A DNA stretch of 64,000 bases from Serripes groenlandicus (GCA_031761405.1 JASEVX010000011.1:16365609-16429608), one strand, 5' to 3'; shown: positions 38,406 to 50,431, numbered from the stretch's first letter. Notes: a model not told the origin generated them from the sequence alone. Numbers and translations: made by a program.

Positions 38406-39590
38406 GTATTGAATTGAACGGAATTCCACTAGATCTATTTACATCTATATTGATTCTATTTTTAGAGCAATATTGGCTCGTTGTCAGGCCGTAGATATAT
38501 CGTACAAGTATGAAAAGCCGTTGACTTATTGATAATCCACTATGTGCCAGACATTGAAATGAACTCATGTGGAAGAGGTATTAAATTGACCCTTTACCTT
38601 CTCTGTAAATGAAAATGTCCGTTGCAAACAGCGCAGACCAAGGTCAACCTGTGCCTAAATGTGCAGCCTGATCATAGTCTGTGCTGTTTGTGTCATAATT
38701 TCATTAATTTGAAGTTGATTATTTGATACAAATGATCTTTAATTGATAAGGTTGATTAGAATGTTACTACTTGGAGTGAAGGGAAGTATGTTTTATTCCC
38801 ACAAATCAATTGAAATATTTGAATTCTGAACTCCTTATGTATGTATGAATGAATGTAGAAAGAGGAATGAATATAAACCCTTTCTCATATAGGATAAATC
38901 TGCAGCTAGACAAACATATGGAAACTCTCTATAAGAGATAGAATAATTGTTGAAAAGAGTTGACAATATTGTGACAAAAGGAGAAATTGTTCTTTATTTA
39001 AGCAATTTCTTCTTTTCTACTTGTCACAATGTTTTCAAAAGTCCTCCATTCAGATGCATCAAAATGAGTCTGGATATGGGGGGAAAGGCTTAAATTTGAT
39101 TCAATTGATTTTTGGAGTTGTGTATATGGTTGATTTCAACATTATTTCAGCCATTGATTTTGGAAAACGGTGGAACATGACATACCTCAAATTCTCAAAT
39201 TTGACTTAGTGACGTAGTTTTGACCCTGGTTCAAACTCAACCAGGATTTGATGGAGATAAAATGTTCTGATGAACTATTATGAATATTTAATGCAAATAA
39301 ATATAAAATTGTTTGAAATGAACACTAACTTCCATTCAAATGATGTTTTCCACACTATTAAAAATACATAATTGATTTCCTTAGATGCATACATTTCTTT
39401 TAGAGAAAAAGGACAGACATGACCTCCAGATCAGAGCACACAAACTATGAACACTTATCATAGTAGATATAGAATGTTCATGATATACCCAATTGTTTAG
39501 GACTGTCTGCTGATAGAGGGTAAAAATACGACAATGAACGCTATTGAACCAGGATATGTAAATACGCTTTCAGTCAAGCAATCTATTTCC

Positions 39591-39785
39591 TTAATCCTTT
39601 CCTACTCTCAGACCCATGTTGATGCATTTGCAGCAGACGAATTTTAAGGTGCAATTTATACTTTTGCCGCAATGTTTTCTATTCTATTCAAAAATAAATT
39701 TTTCAATTAGAAAAAAATCCCATAGTTTTGCCAGTATGTTTTCAAAGTCATCTGCTGCAGGTTTGATGTATGTGGGAAAGGGTTA
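39591..39785 (+). mobile_element. TTAA MITE lacking the left hairpin arm
   Basis: TTAATCCTTTCCTACTCTCAG at the left, GTATGTGGGAAAGGGTTAT at the right. Only the right hairpin arm (CTTTTGCCGCAATG) remains. Confidence 0.7.
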
Positions 39786-40024
39786 TCCCCTCCCACAAAC
39801 ATCCCAACAAATGAACATGGACTGCTATACAGGTTTAGCAAAATTGTGAGGGAAAAGGTAGAAATGTCTAATTATGAGCTATTTCTCTTTTTCTTATAAT
39901 GTTTTCAAATGTCTGCTGCATGGGACATCTTATTAACCCTTTCCCACATTATACTAACCTGCAGCAGATCATAGCTTTGGAAACATTTAGTAAGGAATAT
40001 GGAAACTTTCTTTGAATGAAATGT

Positions 40025-40215
40025 TCATTATTAAATATAATTATACCCCCCTTCAAAGAAGATAGGGTATATAGGAGTCACTGTGTCGGGCTGTCTAGTC
40101 GGTCGGTCGGAAGCCATATTTTGTCCAGCCTATTTCTTACAAACCACTGGGTGGAATTCAATAAAATTTTACATGAAGCTTCTATACCAAGAGGAGATGT
40201 GCATATCCTAAAGGG
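40025..40215 (+). repeat. dispersed repeat with GTCGGTCGG run
   Basis: CTTCAAAGAAGATAGGGTAT, then TCGGTCGGTCGG, then a 3' part with CCACTGGGTGGAATTCAA. Style resembles a frequent bivalve repeat; only one copy is seen here. Confidence 0.4.
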
Positions 40216-40877
40216 GTTACAATTGAAATTATTTTGACAAAAGGAGAAACTGCTCATCATTTTTTCCTTTTGCCAAAATATTTTTAAAAGTGGTCTGCTT
40301 CAAAGTAAATATTACATGATTGTACATTTGCACAGTTGCTCCGTTAACTGTTTACCTGTGACACTATTTATTGAGTTGTCTGCCATGTAATCATTTTGTA
40401 ACAACAGGAAAACTAGAAGTTTAATGCTAATAAAGATAAGAGTTCAAAACATTGTGCAAAAGAAATGAGCAATTTCTCCTTTCTAGCAATGTTTCTGAAA
40501 TAAAAGTTATTTGGTGCAAATGCATGATCAAATGTCGTCTGTATGAGACTGCTTATGCAATACCCCTTTTTACATGTGGATAGATATATATCTACTGACT
40601 GTGGTATTTACTTCTCCTTTATTTATCTAACTTATCAGTAGATACGTCATTAAAATAAATATATGTATATCACGTATATTCCTGGAATCGCATATATTAT
40701 ATAAACATGTGTATTGCCTTATGTGCCATTGTTTGACTTATATCCAACCTTGATAGTTCAGTTGGGTGTCGTGAGTTAAAAACCTGGCTCGGCATTTTAA
40801 CCTGGCTCGGGCCGTTCATTCTTACTGATGACTGACAAGAGTCATTGTGACTAGTGTCATTCGACTGACACCAAAGG

Positions 40878-41102
40878 TTAACCCTTTCCCTCATACGAAA
40901 ATTCTGCAGCAGACGACTTTGAACGTATTTTGTCAAACATAGAAAATCTCCATAATTGAATGGATAACCTATGACAAAAAGTGGAAAACATTGTGGCAAA
41001 AGGAGAAATTGCACGTTTTGTGCAATTGCTTCTTTTGTCACTATGTTTTCAAAAAGCTGTCTGCTGCAGATGCGTCAGAAAGCGTCTATATGAGAAGGGT
41101 TG
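40878..41102 (-). mobile_element. TTAA MITE, near full length
   Basis: Left TTAACCCTTTCCCTCATACG intact. The right end is shortened to TATATGAGAAGGGTTG. Confidence 0.88.
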
Positions 41103-41261
41103 CATAGTCTACGTGGAAACTATATTCAGTTAACTTGGAAGAATGTTGTGTGGGGAACAGGTGCAAGAAAGCCAGGATACGCGGGGTTAGGTTACCATAA
41201 GGCTGCTGCCAAGGATATGACTGAAAATGACATAAAATTCCAATCAATCAACCAACGTTAC

Positions 41262-41502
41262 TTAACCCCATTCCCACATACAACAAATCTGAAGCAGACG
41301 AATTTATTTATAAATGAAAGAACAATTATTGAATAAAGTTGAATACATTGTGACAAAAGGAGAAATTGCCCATTATGAGTAAGTCTTCTTCTTTTGCCAC
41401 AAGTTCTTTAGTAAATATACTTTCACTTACAGAGATTTTCCATATTTTTGTCTAGATATTTTCAAAATTGCCTGCTGCAGAACTGTTGTATGTGGGAACA
41501 GG
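41262..41502. mobile_element. TTAA MITE, older subfamily, partial
   Basis: TTAACCCCATTCCCACATACAAC at the left, GTATGTGGGAACAGGTG at the right, irregular hairpin (CCCATTATGAGTAAG). Confidence 0.65.
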
Positions 41503-41522
41503 TGTTTGCATAGAGGAATAGT

Positions 41523-41760
41523 TGATTGATTTCCAGTCATAACACAACCACCAGTTCACCTACCCATGTGCTTCCCGACTTTATCACACTAGTATCCCAC
41601 AAAATGTCTTTCCAATCAACTGGCTGCTTTTCCACATACATAGACTATTGGTGAAAGACAAATGACACTTGTCACATTGACTTTTGTCAAACGTCTGAAA
41701 GAACGTTGGCCAAGCTTGGATTCGAATTTATGAGCCCTGGATTGACAGCCGGCCAAACTC
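41523..41760 (-). mobile_element. SINE, inverted, tail-eroded
   Basis: CCAGTTCACCTACCCATGTG, CAACTGGCTGCTTTTCCAC, and a B-box complement GCTTGGATTCGAATTTATGAG. The A box is lost at 41,750. Confidence 0.75.
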
Positions 41761-41848
41761 CAGACTTGAGCTTGTTAACACAGATGTCCCCTTGTAGAGG
41801 ACAGAATTCCAGTCACAAGAAAGAATTTGATTGTGTAGTCTCAATTTG

Positions 41849-42050
41849 TTAACCCTTTCCCTCATACAACATATTTGCAGTAGACAGCTTTGAAAACAAA
41901 TAGTAAAAAGTATGGAAAATCTCTGTAAATGAAAATATAACAATTTAATTGAGTTGAAAACATAGTGGAAAAAGGAGAAATTGCTCACACTGTTTTCTAA
42001 AGAAGTATGCTGCAGTGGCGTCAGAAAGCATCAATATGCTTGAAAGGGTT
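41849..42050 (-). mobile_element. TTAA MITE with deleted centre
   Basis: TTAACCCTTTCCCTCATACAAC at the left. The right hairpin arm is missing (GAGAAATTGCTCACACTG), and the right end CTTGAAAGGGTTATTAA runs into the next element. Confidence 0.75.
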
Positions 42051-42052
42051 AT

Positions 42053-42348
42053 TAACCCTTTCCTTCATATAGACGCTTTCTGACGCCTCTGCAGCAGACG
42101 GCTATTTGAAAACATGGTGACAAAAGAAGAAATTGCACAAAACGTCAAATCTGCAGCATACGACTTTCAATATATTTGATAAAAAAAATCTATATAATTG
42201 AATAGATAACCTATGACTTAAAGTGGAAAACATTGTGGCGAAAGGAGAAATTGCTTGTTTTGAGCAATTTCTTATTTTGTCACTATGTTTTCAAAAAGCC
42301 GTCTGCTGCAGAGGCGTCAGAAAGCGTCTGAATGAGGGAAAGGGTTAA
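42053..42348. mobile_element. chimeric TTAA MITE
   Basis: The left part (42,053-42,145) is a plus-oriented left end up to CACAAAACGT. It then jumps to CAAATCTGCAGCATACGAC, the start of a minus-oriented copy, which continues to GAGGGAAAGGGTTAA. Two copies of opposite orientation are joined at the hairpin loop. Confidence 0.85.
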
Positions 42349-43549
42349 TGAACAATTTCTGCTTTTGCCACAAAGTTTTCAAGTCTATTGGATAATTATA
42401 CTCTCATTTATAGAGATTATTTCTACCCAACTATTTCAAAGTTTTCTGCTGCATATGGGTTGTATGTGGGAAAGTGTTAACCCAATAGTGTGCTTGATGG
42501 ACCAATAAAATCATGCCACCTAATTCAGGCTTATCCGTTTTCCTGGAATATTCATTAGCTTTCTCAACCACTGATTATGCGATGAAATTTCTATTATTAT
42601 TTATGAGTTTTAAACATTTGTTCATTTGCTACTATAATGCATTTTGTTATTTTCATGGATTAAGTCTATTCGTTTCCCACATATAACAAATCTGCAGCAT
42701 TCAAATTTGAAAACATCAAAGTGAAAAAAATAAAAACATGCGACTCATTTTGACTCATCAGCAGCAGAAACTGATAGTCTGCAAGCATTGCGGTAAAAAG
42801 AGAAATAATGAGCAATAACTGCTCTTGTCAGAATATTTTGAACTTCAATCAATAATTAAACTTCTCATTTGAAAAGAATTTCAAAATCACTGACTGCAGA
42901 AAGGATTACGTTTGGAGAAAACCATTGTTTTGAATTTAATATACAGGAATTACTTTTTCACCACGCTGTTATCAAAAGTTCAATACTAAAGACAAAGTGA
43001 AAGCAAACCTATTTTGTAGAATAGGCTCAAACAAAGAAGGGAAAAGCAAAATTTTATTGTCCCAAAAAGTATGATTTTCCTTATATAGGGCAATGACTTC
43101 CTCAAACAATTGTCAAAAGTCATTTGAAATGCGAAAATGTAACATCTTGTTATTGGTATTTACTTCTTGTAAGGTGTAAGAACAAATGTGAGAATTTTTA
43201 AACTCAATTTGAGAAAGGTTCCTTCCTTTTCTATCAATGTTTTTCAAAAACAGGTTTGCTTGAGATGCATCAAAAGACGTTTCTATGGGTCAAGGGTTTA
43301 TCTATGAGTAAGAAATTCAATTTAGGTTAAACCATATTTAGCCGTTATTCGTATTTGTTTGGACAATACCGTAACCATGGCTATAGTGTACACTATGTAA
43401 GCATTTCTATGTATTGAAATAGTTTTCAGGAGTTTTTATGAGGCACAATGAAAATTTTGAAATGTAACGGTTGGAGGCCTCACAAAGGGGTTTTATATCA
43501 TGTTGATAAAAATAATATGAGTGGCCTTAGGGGGTGTCTTCTGTTGTGA

Positions 43550-43985
43550 GGTATTGATTGGTTGATTTTTTTGGGGTTTTTACGTCGCTTTCAACAATAT
43601 CTCAGTTATATCACAGCTTTTCCCGGGTAAGTTACCGGTACTTAACCCTTTCCCTCATACGACAATTCTGCAGCAGACGACTTTGAACGTATTTTGTCAA
43701 AACATAGAAAATCTCCATAATTGAATGGATAACCTATGACAAAAAGTGAAAAACATTGTGGCAAAAGGAGAAATTGCACGTTTTGTGCAATTTCTTCTTT
43801 TGTCACTATGTTTTCAAAAAGCCGTCTGCTGCAGAGGCGTCAGAAAGCGTTTATATGAGGGAAAGGGTTAATTGGTCCATTTATCCTGACACCAGCCAGG
43901 CAGACGTTATGCTTATCCCGCTACCCTGAGTGCCAAGGAGTGCAGCCATTACGTCCATTTTGAAAGTCATTAGTTGTGGTCGGGT
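43550..43985 (-). mobile_element. SINE interrupted by a MITE
   Basis: On the plus strand GATTGGTTGATTTTTTTGGGG and ACGTCGCTTTCAACAATATC give the tail, and GGGTAAGTTACCGGTAC is followed by the MITE. The body then resumes at TTGGTCCATTTATCCTGACAC and runs to about 43,985. Confidence 0.85.
43642..43871 (-). mobile_element. TTAA MITE, full length, nested in a SINE
   Basis: 230 bp, TTAA on both sides. The related SINE fragment at 29,401-29,440 shows the unfilled sequence. Confidence 0.95.
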
Positions 43986-44059
43986 TATATTCGTTGTCTA
44001 GTATGACACTTGAAATCTCAATTATTGCGTGTTCATATTGAACTAGTTCTTCGATACAG

Positions 44060-44520
44060 ACAATGATTTTTCTCTATAGCAGACAACAAATTTTGAAAAC
44101 AATGTGACAGATGGAAGAATTGCTCATGATGAGCAACTACTGATTTTGCCACAATGCTTTTAACTCAACTCAATAATCAATCTATAACTTTAAGAGATTC
44201 TCCATAGTTTTGCCAAGATATTTTCAAAGCCGTCTGCTGCAAATTTGTTGTTTGTGTGAGAGGGAGGGGAATCCGCTGTGGTCGAGTGGTTAGCGTCGGG
44301 GATTTCGAAACCGGGTGTCCCGGGTTCGATCCCCAGTCGCGGCACTACGGTCATGGTGGAGTGCCCTTGGGCAAGGCACATTTTCTAGCCTAGTACTGGT
44401 TTGTTTACCCAGGGATCATGAATAATTAAATTTAATTGCGCGCTAAATGAATGACCTTAGCTGTTGATGCGCCATAAAACAATATACATTCATTGTGTGA
44501 GAGAGTTAAATTACTGAAGA
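44060..44520 (+). mobile_element. decayed TTAA MITE split by a SINE
   Basis: Hairpin GAATTGCTCATGATGAGCA and GCCGTCTGCTGCAAATTTG are recognisable. The element's right end is divided by the SINE at 44,263-44,493 and finishes GTGTGAGAGAGTTAA. Confidence 0.75.
44263..44493 (+). mobile_element. full-length tRNA-derived SINE nested in a MITE
   Basis: TGTGTGAGAG occurs at 44,253-44,262 and 44,494-44,503. It has an A box (GTCGAGTGGTTAGCG), a B box (GGGTTCGATCCCC), the body AGTGCCCTTGGGCAAGGCAC and the tail GCGCCATAAAACAATATAC. It belongs to the same family as the copies at 20,761 and 62,316, but its tail differs from the (AATC)n type. Confidence 0.93.
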
Positions 44521-45611
44521 ATAAAAGCTGGACACTGCAGGTCATATTCAACATTCATATCTATGTTCACAGTCTGATCTAGATCTACCTATCATCTGAA
44601 GACAATGAAATTGGAAAATCTAGACAAATGAAAGTCTGCTCAGGAGTATACTCCAGAAAACATTGTGGGAAAAGGAAAATGGTCATTTATATGTATAATT
44701 TTACTTTTTCATTAAATCTTCCAAATAATTGATTTGAAAGAGCAACTTAATGTGTGTAAAGTTAAGATTAATTGCTTAGTTTCGTCACTTTAGAATGTTC
44801 AAGGACTTTCAGTTAAAGAAGTTACAAGGTGACCTTAATTTTGTTTATGACTGGTAACCCTAGAAACCCGATAGGTGATATACCCAAAATCAGCAGGTAT
44901 AATGAAATGTAACGGGCTCTTATTCAGATTGCCACGGGCCACAGATCATGAAAGAAAAGGCTTAGTAATGTATACCACAAACAGTTCATTGCTAATCTTT
45001 TGTATGGTTTTGAGGAGGAAAAGAGATAAAAAGACTGAAAATGTTTTCATCATGGTATATAAATTGAATTACATAAAATATGTATTGATGTCTGAAATTT
45101 CAGAACAACATGTAGCCTGTATTGAAAATTTATCGATCGAGTTAAAAGAGTTACCCTTTTACATGACAAAGAATCATTGGAAGCATTCTGGGATATGGAG
45201 CAATTGCTCAAAATGTTAAGAACCATCATGAAATGATACAATGCCAATTATGACGATGGATTGCCCATGGGAGACTAGAGTTATGGTCCCTTTCGGCCTG
45301 GTATATCAAATTAAGAATTCACTTGTTCTATTTCTGATACCATTGGTGCATCCCAGACACAGACAACATTGTGGCAAAAAGAGTAATTGCTCATTATGAG
45401 CAATATTTCCTTTTGCTACATTATTTCCAGCTTTATTTGATGATTACACTTATCATTTATAAAGATTTTCCAAATGTTTGCCTCAATGTTTCCAAGGTAT
45501 TATGGTGCTCATTTGTTGTATGTGGGAAAGGGTTTAGATCTGAATAAACACCCCAATCAAGCTGTCATTTGCTTTTCTCTACTAAGGAGGGGACTATTTT
45601 CTTGATGCAGC

Positions 45612-45838
45612 TTAAACCTTTCCCTCATATAGACGCTTTCGGACGCCTCTGCAGCAGAAGGCTTTTTGAAAACATAGCGACAAAAGAAGAAATTGTACAA
45701 AACATGCAATTTCTCCTTTTGCCACAATGTTTTCCACATTTAGTCATATTATCCATTCAATTATGGAGATTTTCTTTTTTTGACAAAATATGTTCAAAGT
45801 CGTCTGCTACAGAATTGTTGTATGAGGGAAAGGGTTAA
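45612..45838 (+). mobile_element. TTAA MITE, full length
   Basis: 227 bp, left TTAAACCTTTCCCTCATATAG (one changed base), right end exact. Confidence 0.9.
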
Positions 45839-46649
45839 TTTGGAGACAACACAACACATCTGCAGTAGATGACTAAACCGCTAGATAAACATTTGGAAAC
45901 TCTATGAATAAAAAAAAAAATGATGAACAGAGTTGTAAACATTGTGGAAAAAGAGGAAATTGCGCATTATTAGCAATTTGTCCATTTGCCACAAAGTTTT
46001 CAAAGGAGTAAAACTTGGGAAGCAATCTGGAAATAAGAGCAAGCTCACTTGTCCTTGTCCAACAATGTTTTCTACTCTTTTGGAGATACACTTCAATCTG
46101 TTGAGAAGTTTCATTCATTTCTTTAAATGTTTTGTTTAATATAAAATGATTAACCCTTTCCCACATACAACAAATCAGCAGCAGATGACTGAAATCATCT
46201 GGAGAAAAATATGGAAAATCTCTTTACAATGAAGATAGGAATTGGAACAGAGTTGAAAACATTGTGGCAAAAGGAGAAATTGCTCATTGCAACAATGTTT
46301 TCAAATGATGAGCAGAGCAATTTCCCGTTAAGTAACAATGTTTTGAAAAGACATCTGCTGCAGAAGCGTCAGAAAGCTGCTGGAACCACTTTTGAGAAGC
46401 ATTTGCCATGAGTATAGACCCAGACCAGCCGTTGCATCCGCACAATCTGACCAGGCTCTTTTCAGTTCACATTGCAATGGACTCTTCCAAATTAAAAAAA
46501 GGACATGTCCATCATTTAAAATTCATTTATTGAAAGGGATAAGTAGAGTTTATAGCATCTTATTTATGCTTGTTCAATTGAAAAATCGGGCACAAAGGTC
46601 CATTTGAACCAATTAAGTCATGCATCTTTGGGATTCAATGGTATTATAT

Positions 46650-46878
46650 TTAACCCTTTCCCACCTATAGATGCATTTTGATGCATCTGCAGCAGATGAC
46701 TTTTGAAAACATCGTGACAAATGGAGAAATTGCTCAAAACAAGAAATTTCTCCTTTTGCCACAATGTTTTGAACTTTGTTCAGTAATTATACCTACAATT
46801 ATAGAGTTATTCCATATTTTTTAGTAGACATTTTCAAAGTCGTCTGCTGCAGATTAACTGTATGTGGGAAAGGGTTAA
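46650..46878 (+). mobile_element. TTAA MITE, older subfamily, complete
   Basis: 229 bp: CCCTTTCCCACCTATAGATGC at the left, GTATGTGGGAAAGGG at the right. The best-preserved copy of the 'CATTTTGATGCATC' subfamily here. Confidence 0.9.
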
Positions 46879-47289
46879 ACTGTCCGAAATGACATGCTGT
46901 TTATAAGTATTCACAAGAGAAAGTTGATGCAAGGCATCAATGTCGCCGGAAAAGACTGCATTGATTTATTTATGTATTCTTGACTTTCCTTAGTCTATTC
47001 AAACATTAGGAACGTTGAAATGAAAACATTTGCTTATAAAGTTTATATTCATACCTATACATTAGGGTATCTCTAAAAAATTAACGAAATGTGTACACAT
47101 TTATCTGGCTTAAATTTAATTTTGCTGTTGTTACTTATTTAAATAATAGTATTCATTCATATAATTTCAATGTTTGTCAATCTTATTCGAATCACAAGGT
47201 AAATATCCTGGTATTGCTTTAAAGGGAGGTAATTTGAAGAAAACACACAAAAGTCTTCAAAAGGAGAAATATATCAGCATTACCGTCTA

Positions 47290-47397
47290 CAGTTTAAATT
47301 GTTCTATTGTTTGTGGATTTAAAAATGTTCTTTTTTTCTTATTTCTACATGTACAACGAAATATTGCGGCTTCTCTTTGACGCTTTGCGTCAAACAT
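47290..47397 (+). repeat. dispersed repeat ending in TTTGACGC/GCGTCAAA hairpin
   Basis: TTGTGGATTTAAAAATGTTC, CAACGAAATATTGCGGCTTC, TCTTTGACGCTTTGCGTCAAA. An inverted copy lies at 58,905-58,995. Confidence 0.75.
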
Positions 47398-47451
47398 TCG
47401 TCTTGTACTTGTCTAAAATAAAATAATATCACTCGCTTTTTCATATCGAAA

Positions 47452-47462
47452 TGCGCATGCGC
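47452..47462. promoter_or_regulatory. NRF1-type palindrome TGCGCATGCGC
   Basis: Exact match to the NRF1 (alpha-PAL) core, nine bases before the ATG of the gene C candidate. It is CpG-rich in otherwise CpG-poor DNA, a strong promoter-type signal in animals. Confidence 0.5.
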
Positions 47463-47470
47463 GAAAATCG

Positions 47471-47622
47471 ATGTTAAAGGTCACGAAACTACACAACAGA
47501 ATAGGGTCTATATTTAGCTTAGAAACAGTTCCTACTTTAGATATTCATGGATTAACATTATTAAATGAATTCTACACAAATCAAGACATCTCTTTGAACA
47601 TGAAAACAACATTTAGTAAGTT
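47471..47622 (+). CDS. gene C: candidate first coding exon
   Basis: Not recognised. ATG at 47,471 opens a frame beginning MLKVTKLHNRIGSIFSLETV and running to about TTTA|GTAAGT near 47,622 (phase 1). If not spliced it continues to a TAA-type stop at 47,674, a 67-residue ORF. The perfect GTAAGT donor and the NRF1 palindrome directly upstream suggest a housekeeping gene's first exon. A basic, Arg/Lys-containing N-terminus without acids for the first 17 residues could be a mitochondrial targeting start (inference). No downstream exon was found in the window. Confidence 0.3.
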
Positions 47623-47689
47623 AAAATTGCTATTAAAAGGAGAATCCGAAATTGACCTCAATGATGACACATAAGAGTCTGCATTAGGG

Positions 47690-47975
47690 GGTGTTGGTTC
47701 ACGTCTTGAAGGGACCACTTTTGTCTTCGTAAATAAGACAAAAAACTTAAATGCGAGTGAAATAAAAAAAACTGCAAACATTAAAAAATCGGAATATTTA
47801 TTTCATTTTAGATGTGTCATTTATTAGTGTTCGTAAACAACCACAATTGTAATATGTTCAAATCATCTAGATTTGTTTCTTTCTAATAATAAGCCGCCCT
47901 CCCATGTGATTTCCGAAAAGCTATTAAAAATAGAAGTCGCGGGCTTCTGCCCGGCGACTAATAATTCTCCATCTA
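47690..47975 (+). repeat. dispersed repeat with GC-rich terminal hairpin, copy 1
   Basis: TTTTGTCTTCGTAAATAAGAC at the start, CGGAATATTTATTTCATTTT in the middle. It ends at the hairpin GTCGCGGGCTTCTGCCCGGCGAC followed by TAATAATT. Copy 2 is at 62,490-62,745. Confidence 0.85.
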
Positions 47976-48049
47976 TCAGCCTTTTTATCTGAAAAGTTTT
48001 TTGCTTTGAATTCTTCTACAGGAACTATTGGTGTATGATATCTTGATAA

Positions 48050-48260
48050 GTACGCTCTCTGACGCCTCTGCAGCAGACGGCTTTTTGAAAATATGTCAAC
48101 AAAAGAAGAAATTACTCAAAACGAGCAATTTCTCCTTTTGTCACCACGTTTTCAACTCAATTCAATTATTGTTCTTTCATTTAAAGGGATTTTCTGTGCT
48201 TTTCCCTAGATGTTTTCTTAGTCGTCTGCTGCAGATTTGTTGTATATGGGAAAGGGTTAA
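48050..48260 (+). mobile_element. TTAA MITE, left end lost
   Basis: Starts at CTCTCTGACGCCTCTGCAGC, hairpin loop CTCAAAACGAG, right end ATATGGGAAAGGGTTAA. Confidence 0.8.
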
Positions 48261-49769
48261 ATAAGTGCTGATGCCAATTCAAAGGGACTCGCCACAGGAA
48301 AAGGAAATTTACACTTTTGCAACCAATGTAAAACCTGATCAGATTGTGCACATGCATGCACAGTCTAATTGCCTCTGTGTTTGCCTGTTTCAAATGCGTA
48401 AAAAGTTTTCTGTATCAGATAAATGTTTAGACAGTTACAAATCGGCCAGAGAAGTCATGAAATGGCACCATTTTGATTATAAATTCGTAGGAAAAAAATT
48501 CGGGGAAACCTGAAAGAGTTAGGGGGGACACATCCCCTTCCGAACCCACACCAATCTGCTATCCCAATACAGACATTAATCTGACGCCTCTGACATAGCT
48601 ATCCCGTTTATAGCCAATAGTCTATACTTTACCAGCACACTTTCAAAGCAGTATTCATTTTTGGTGTTATAAAAATGCCATAAAAGCAAACAAGCAATGG
48701 TTTACAAAAAGCTTATTAACTATAAAATGAAATAAACCTACCTCCCATGATGGAATTTTGATATGTTTCTTTTGAAAGTTCTTCTCCCCGTGAATGTAGG
48801 TGTTAAATCTGGTTATCTTTTACCACTTATTTCAATACCTTAAAAGGGCTGCTATATCGATCAATATGCGTCTATGTGATCTAGACCATATCAGGTATAC
48901 TAGGGGCTTTACCCTTTGTTAACTCAAAATTAGCTCTTTACTGCCAAATGCACCGGATGAGCTTTTTAATATTTTGAGAAATTATTTTGACGTTTGCTCT
49001 TAATGAGCAAATATACTATCAGTGATTGATTTCTGCTAATCTGTTGATGTTTCTTTTTTCTATTTTTTTAATCTATGAAGTCCACCTATTTGCCCTTCAG
49101 TTGGAAAAAAGTAATAAAATCTTAAATTACTTCCTGGCAGAAGGTGAATACAATATGTTCTGATTTATCTGAAGTTGGACAATGATCCATGCAGACCTAA
49201 TAAACTCTTGGACGGGGAAATGGGAGCAGGTATATTTTACCCTTTTCCGTATACAACAAACATGCGGCAGACTACTTCGAGAACATAAAAGCAAAAATAT
49301 GGAATAAAAATAAAATAAGAATTATTGAATATAATTGAAAACAATGGGATAAAATAAAGTGTTGCTCATATTTAACAAATTCTACTTTTGGCACAATGTT
49401 TTCAAAAGTCATCTGCTGCAGATGTGTTGAAATATGACTGTATGGGGGGGGGGCAATGGGTTAAGCGATAAAGGGTCATAAGCGTCCCTTGAAAAACCCT
49501 ATTTTGTGTGCGGGATCACTGAAAAGTTTGTCCCAGTATTGACTTTCGGAATGTATGCATATGACGCTATTCAAACAAAGTGAAAACTCCAATATGATAA
49601 GGCCTTTTACCTCAACCCCTCGAGTGGCTTACTTTTCGACCATTCTTATCTAAGAAATAACTTAGGAAAATATGTTGAAATTGGGGTTGTTTTTTTTGTA
49701 GTTAATTGAGGAAACGAAGGGATTTTTCAAGATGAGAATAAGCGCACCTAAACTCTTTCTTTAATTTAA

Positions 49770-49961
49770 AGCCTCTAGATATCTTTTGAAAACATGGTGC
49801 CAAAAGAAGAAATTGCTCATGATGAGCAATTTCTCCTTTTACACCGATGTTTTCTACTTTGTTCGATAATTATTCCTTTATTTTAAAAGAGAGTTTCCAT
49901 AATTATGTATGACTGAATATTTTCAAAGTTGTAGATTTGGTTGTATGTGGGAAAGGGTTAA
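49770..49961 (+). mobile_element. TTAA MITE, left end lost, older subfamily
   Basis: GCCTCTAGATATCTTTTGAAAAC, hairpin CTCATGATGAG, right end GTATGTGGGAAAGGGTTAA. Confidence 0.7.
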
Positions 49962-50431
49962 CATGAAGTGTTATGTTGATGTCTTCAAATTAACTAATGT
50001 GAAATGATAGGTAGAAATGAAAACAGGTCATGTTTGTCCTCTATAAACATTTAATTTAACCCTTTCCTACAAACAACAAATCTGCAGCAGACTATTTTGA
50101 AAACATCCAGGCAAAAATATGAAAACAACATTGTGGCAAAAGTCATTTGCTGAAGATTTGTTGTATGTGGGAAAAGGTTTCAGTGGACCCTGAGTGTGAC
50201 CTCGGTCTTATAATTTCTAATAATGGAAACTCTTCACCAGAGAAGAAGCAAAAAGTAATCGCAATCAAAGATGCTACTTTGTCTTTCCACAGGCAGATGA
50301 AAATATGAAAACATATGAAGAAGACATTCCGGAAAATGGAGAAATTACTCATCATGAGCAACTCTCATTTTGACACAATGTTTTTCGTTTTAACTTACAG
50401 AGATTTTCCATAATTTTTACCTGCATACTTT

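Noticed and set aside
40697..41041. 114-codon minus-strand ORF
   Set aside because: Most of it is MITE sequence (the EIAQN..QFLLLPQCF-type peptide recurs in many copies); it is transposon-derived, not a gene.
44270..44345. Possible tRNA gene (A and B boxes)
   Set aside because: The head is tRNA-like, but the cloverleaf cannot be completed and the unit continues into a SINE body with target duplications.
44875..45219. Longest uninterrupted plus-strand ORF (114 codons)
   Set aside because: No splice sites or promoter, no recognisable motif, AT-rich codons, and a competing ORF on the other strand; one ORF of this size is expected by chance in 64 kb.
48028..48264. ORFs with repeated EKLL..NFSFCHNVF-like peptides here and at about 20 other places
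   Set aside because: They are six-frame translations of the MITE hairpin and have no start, stop or frame conservation.
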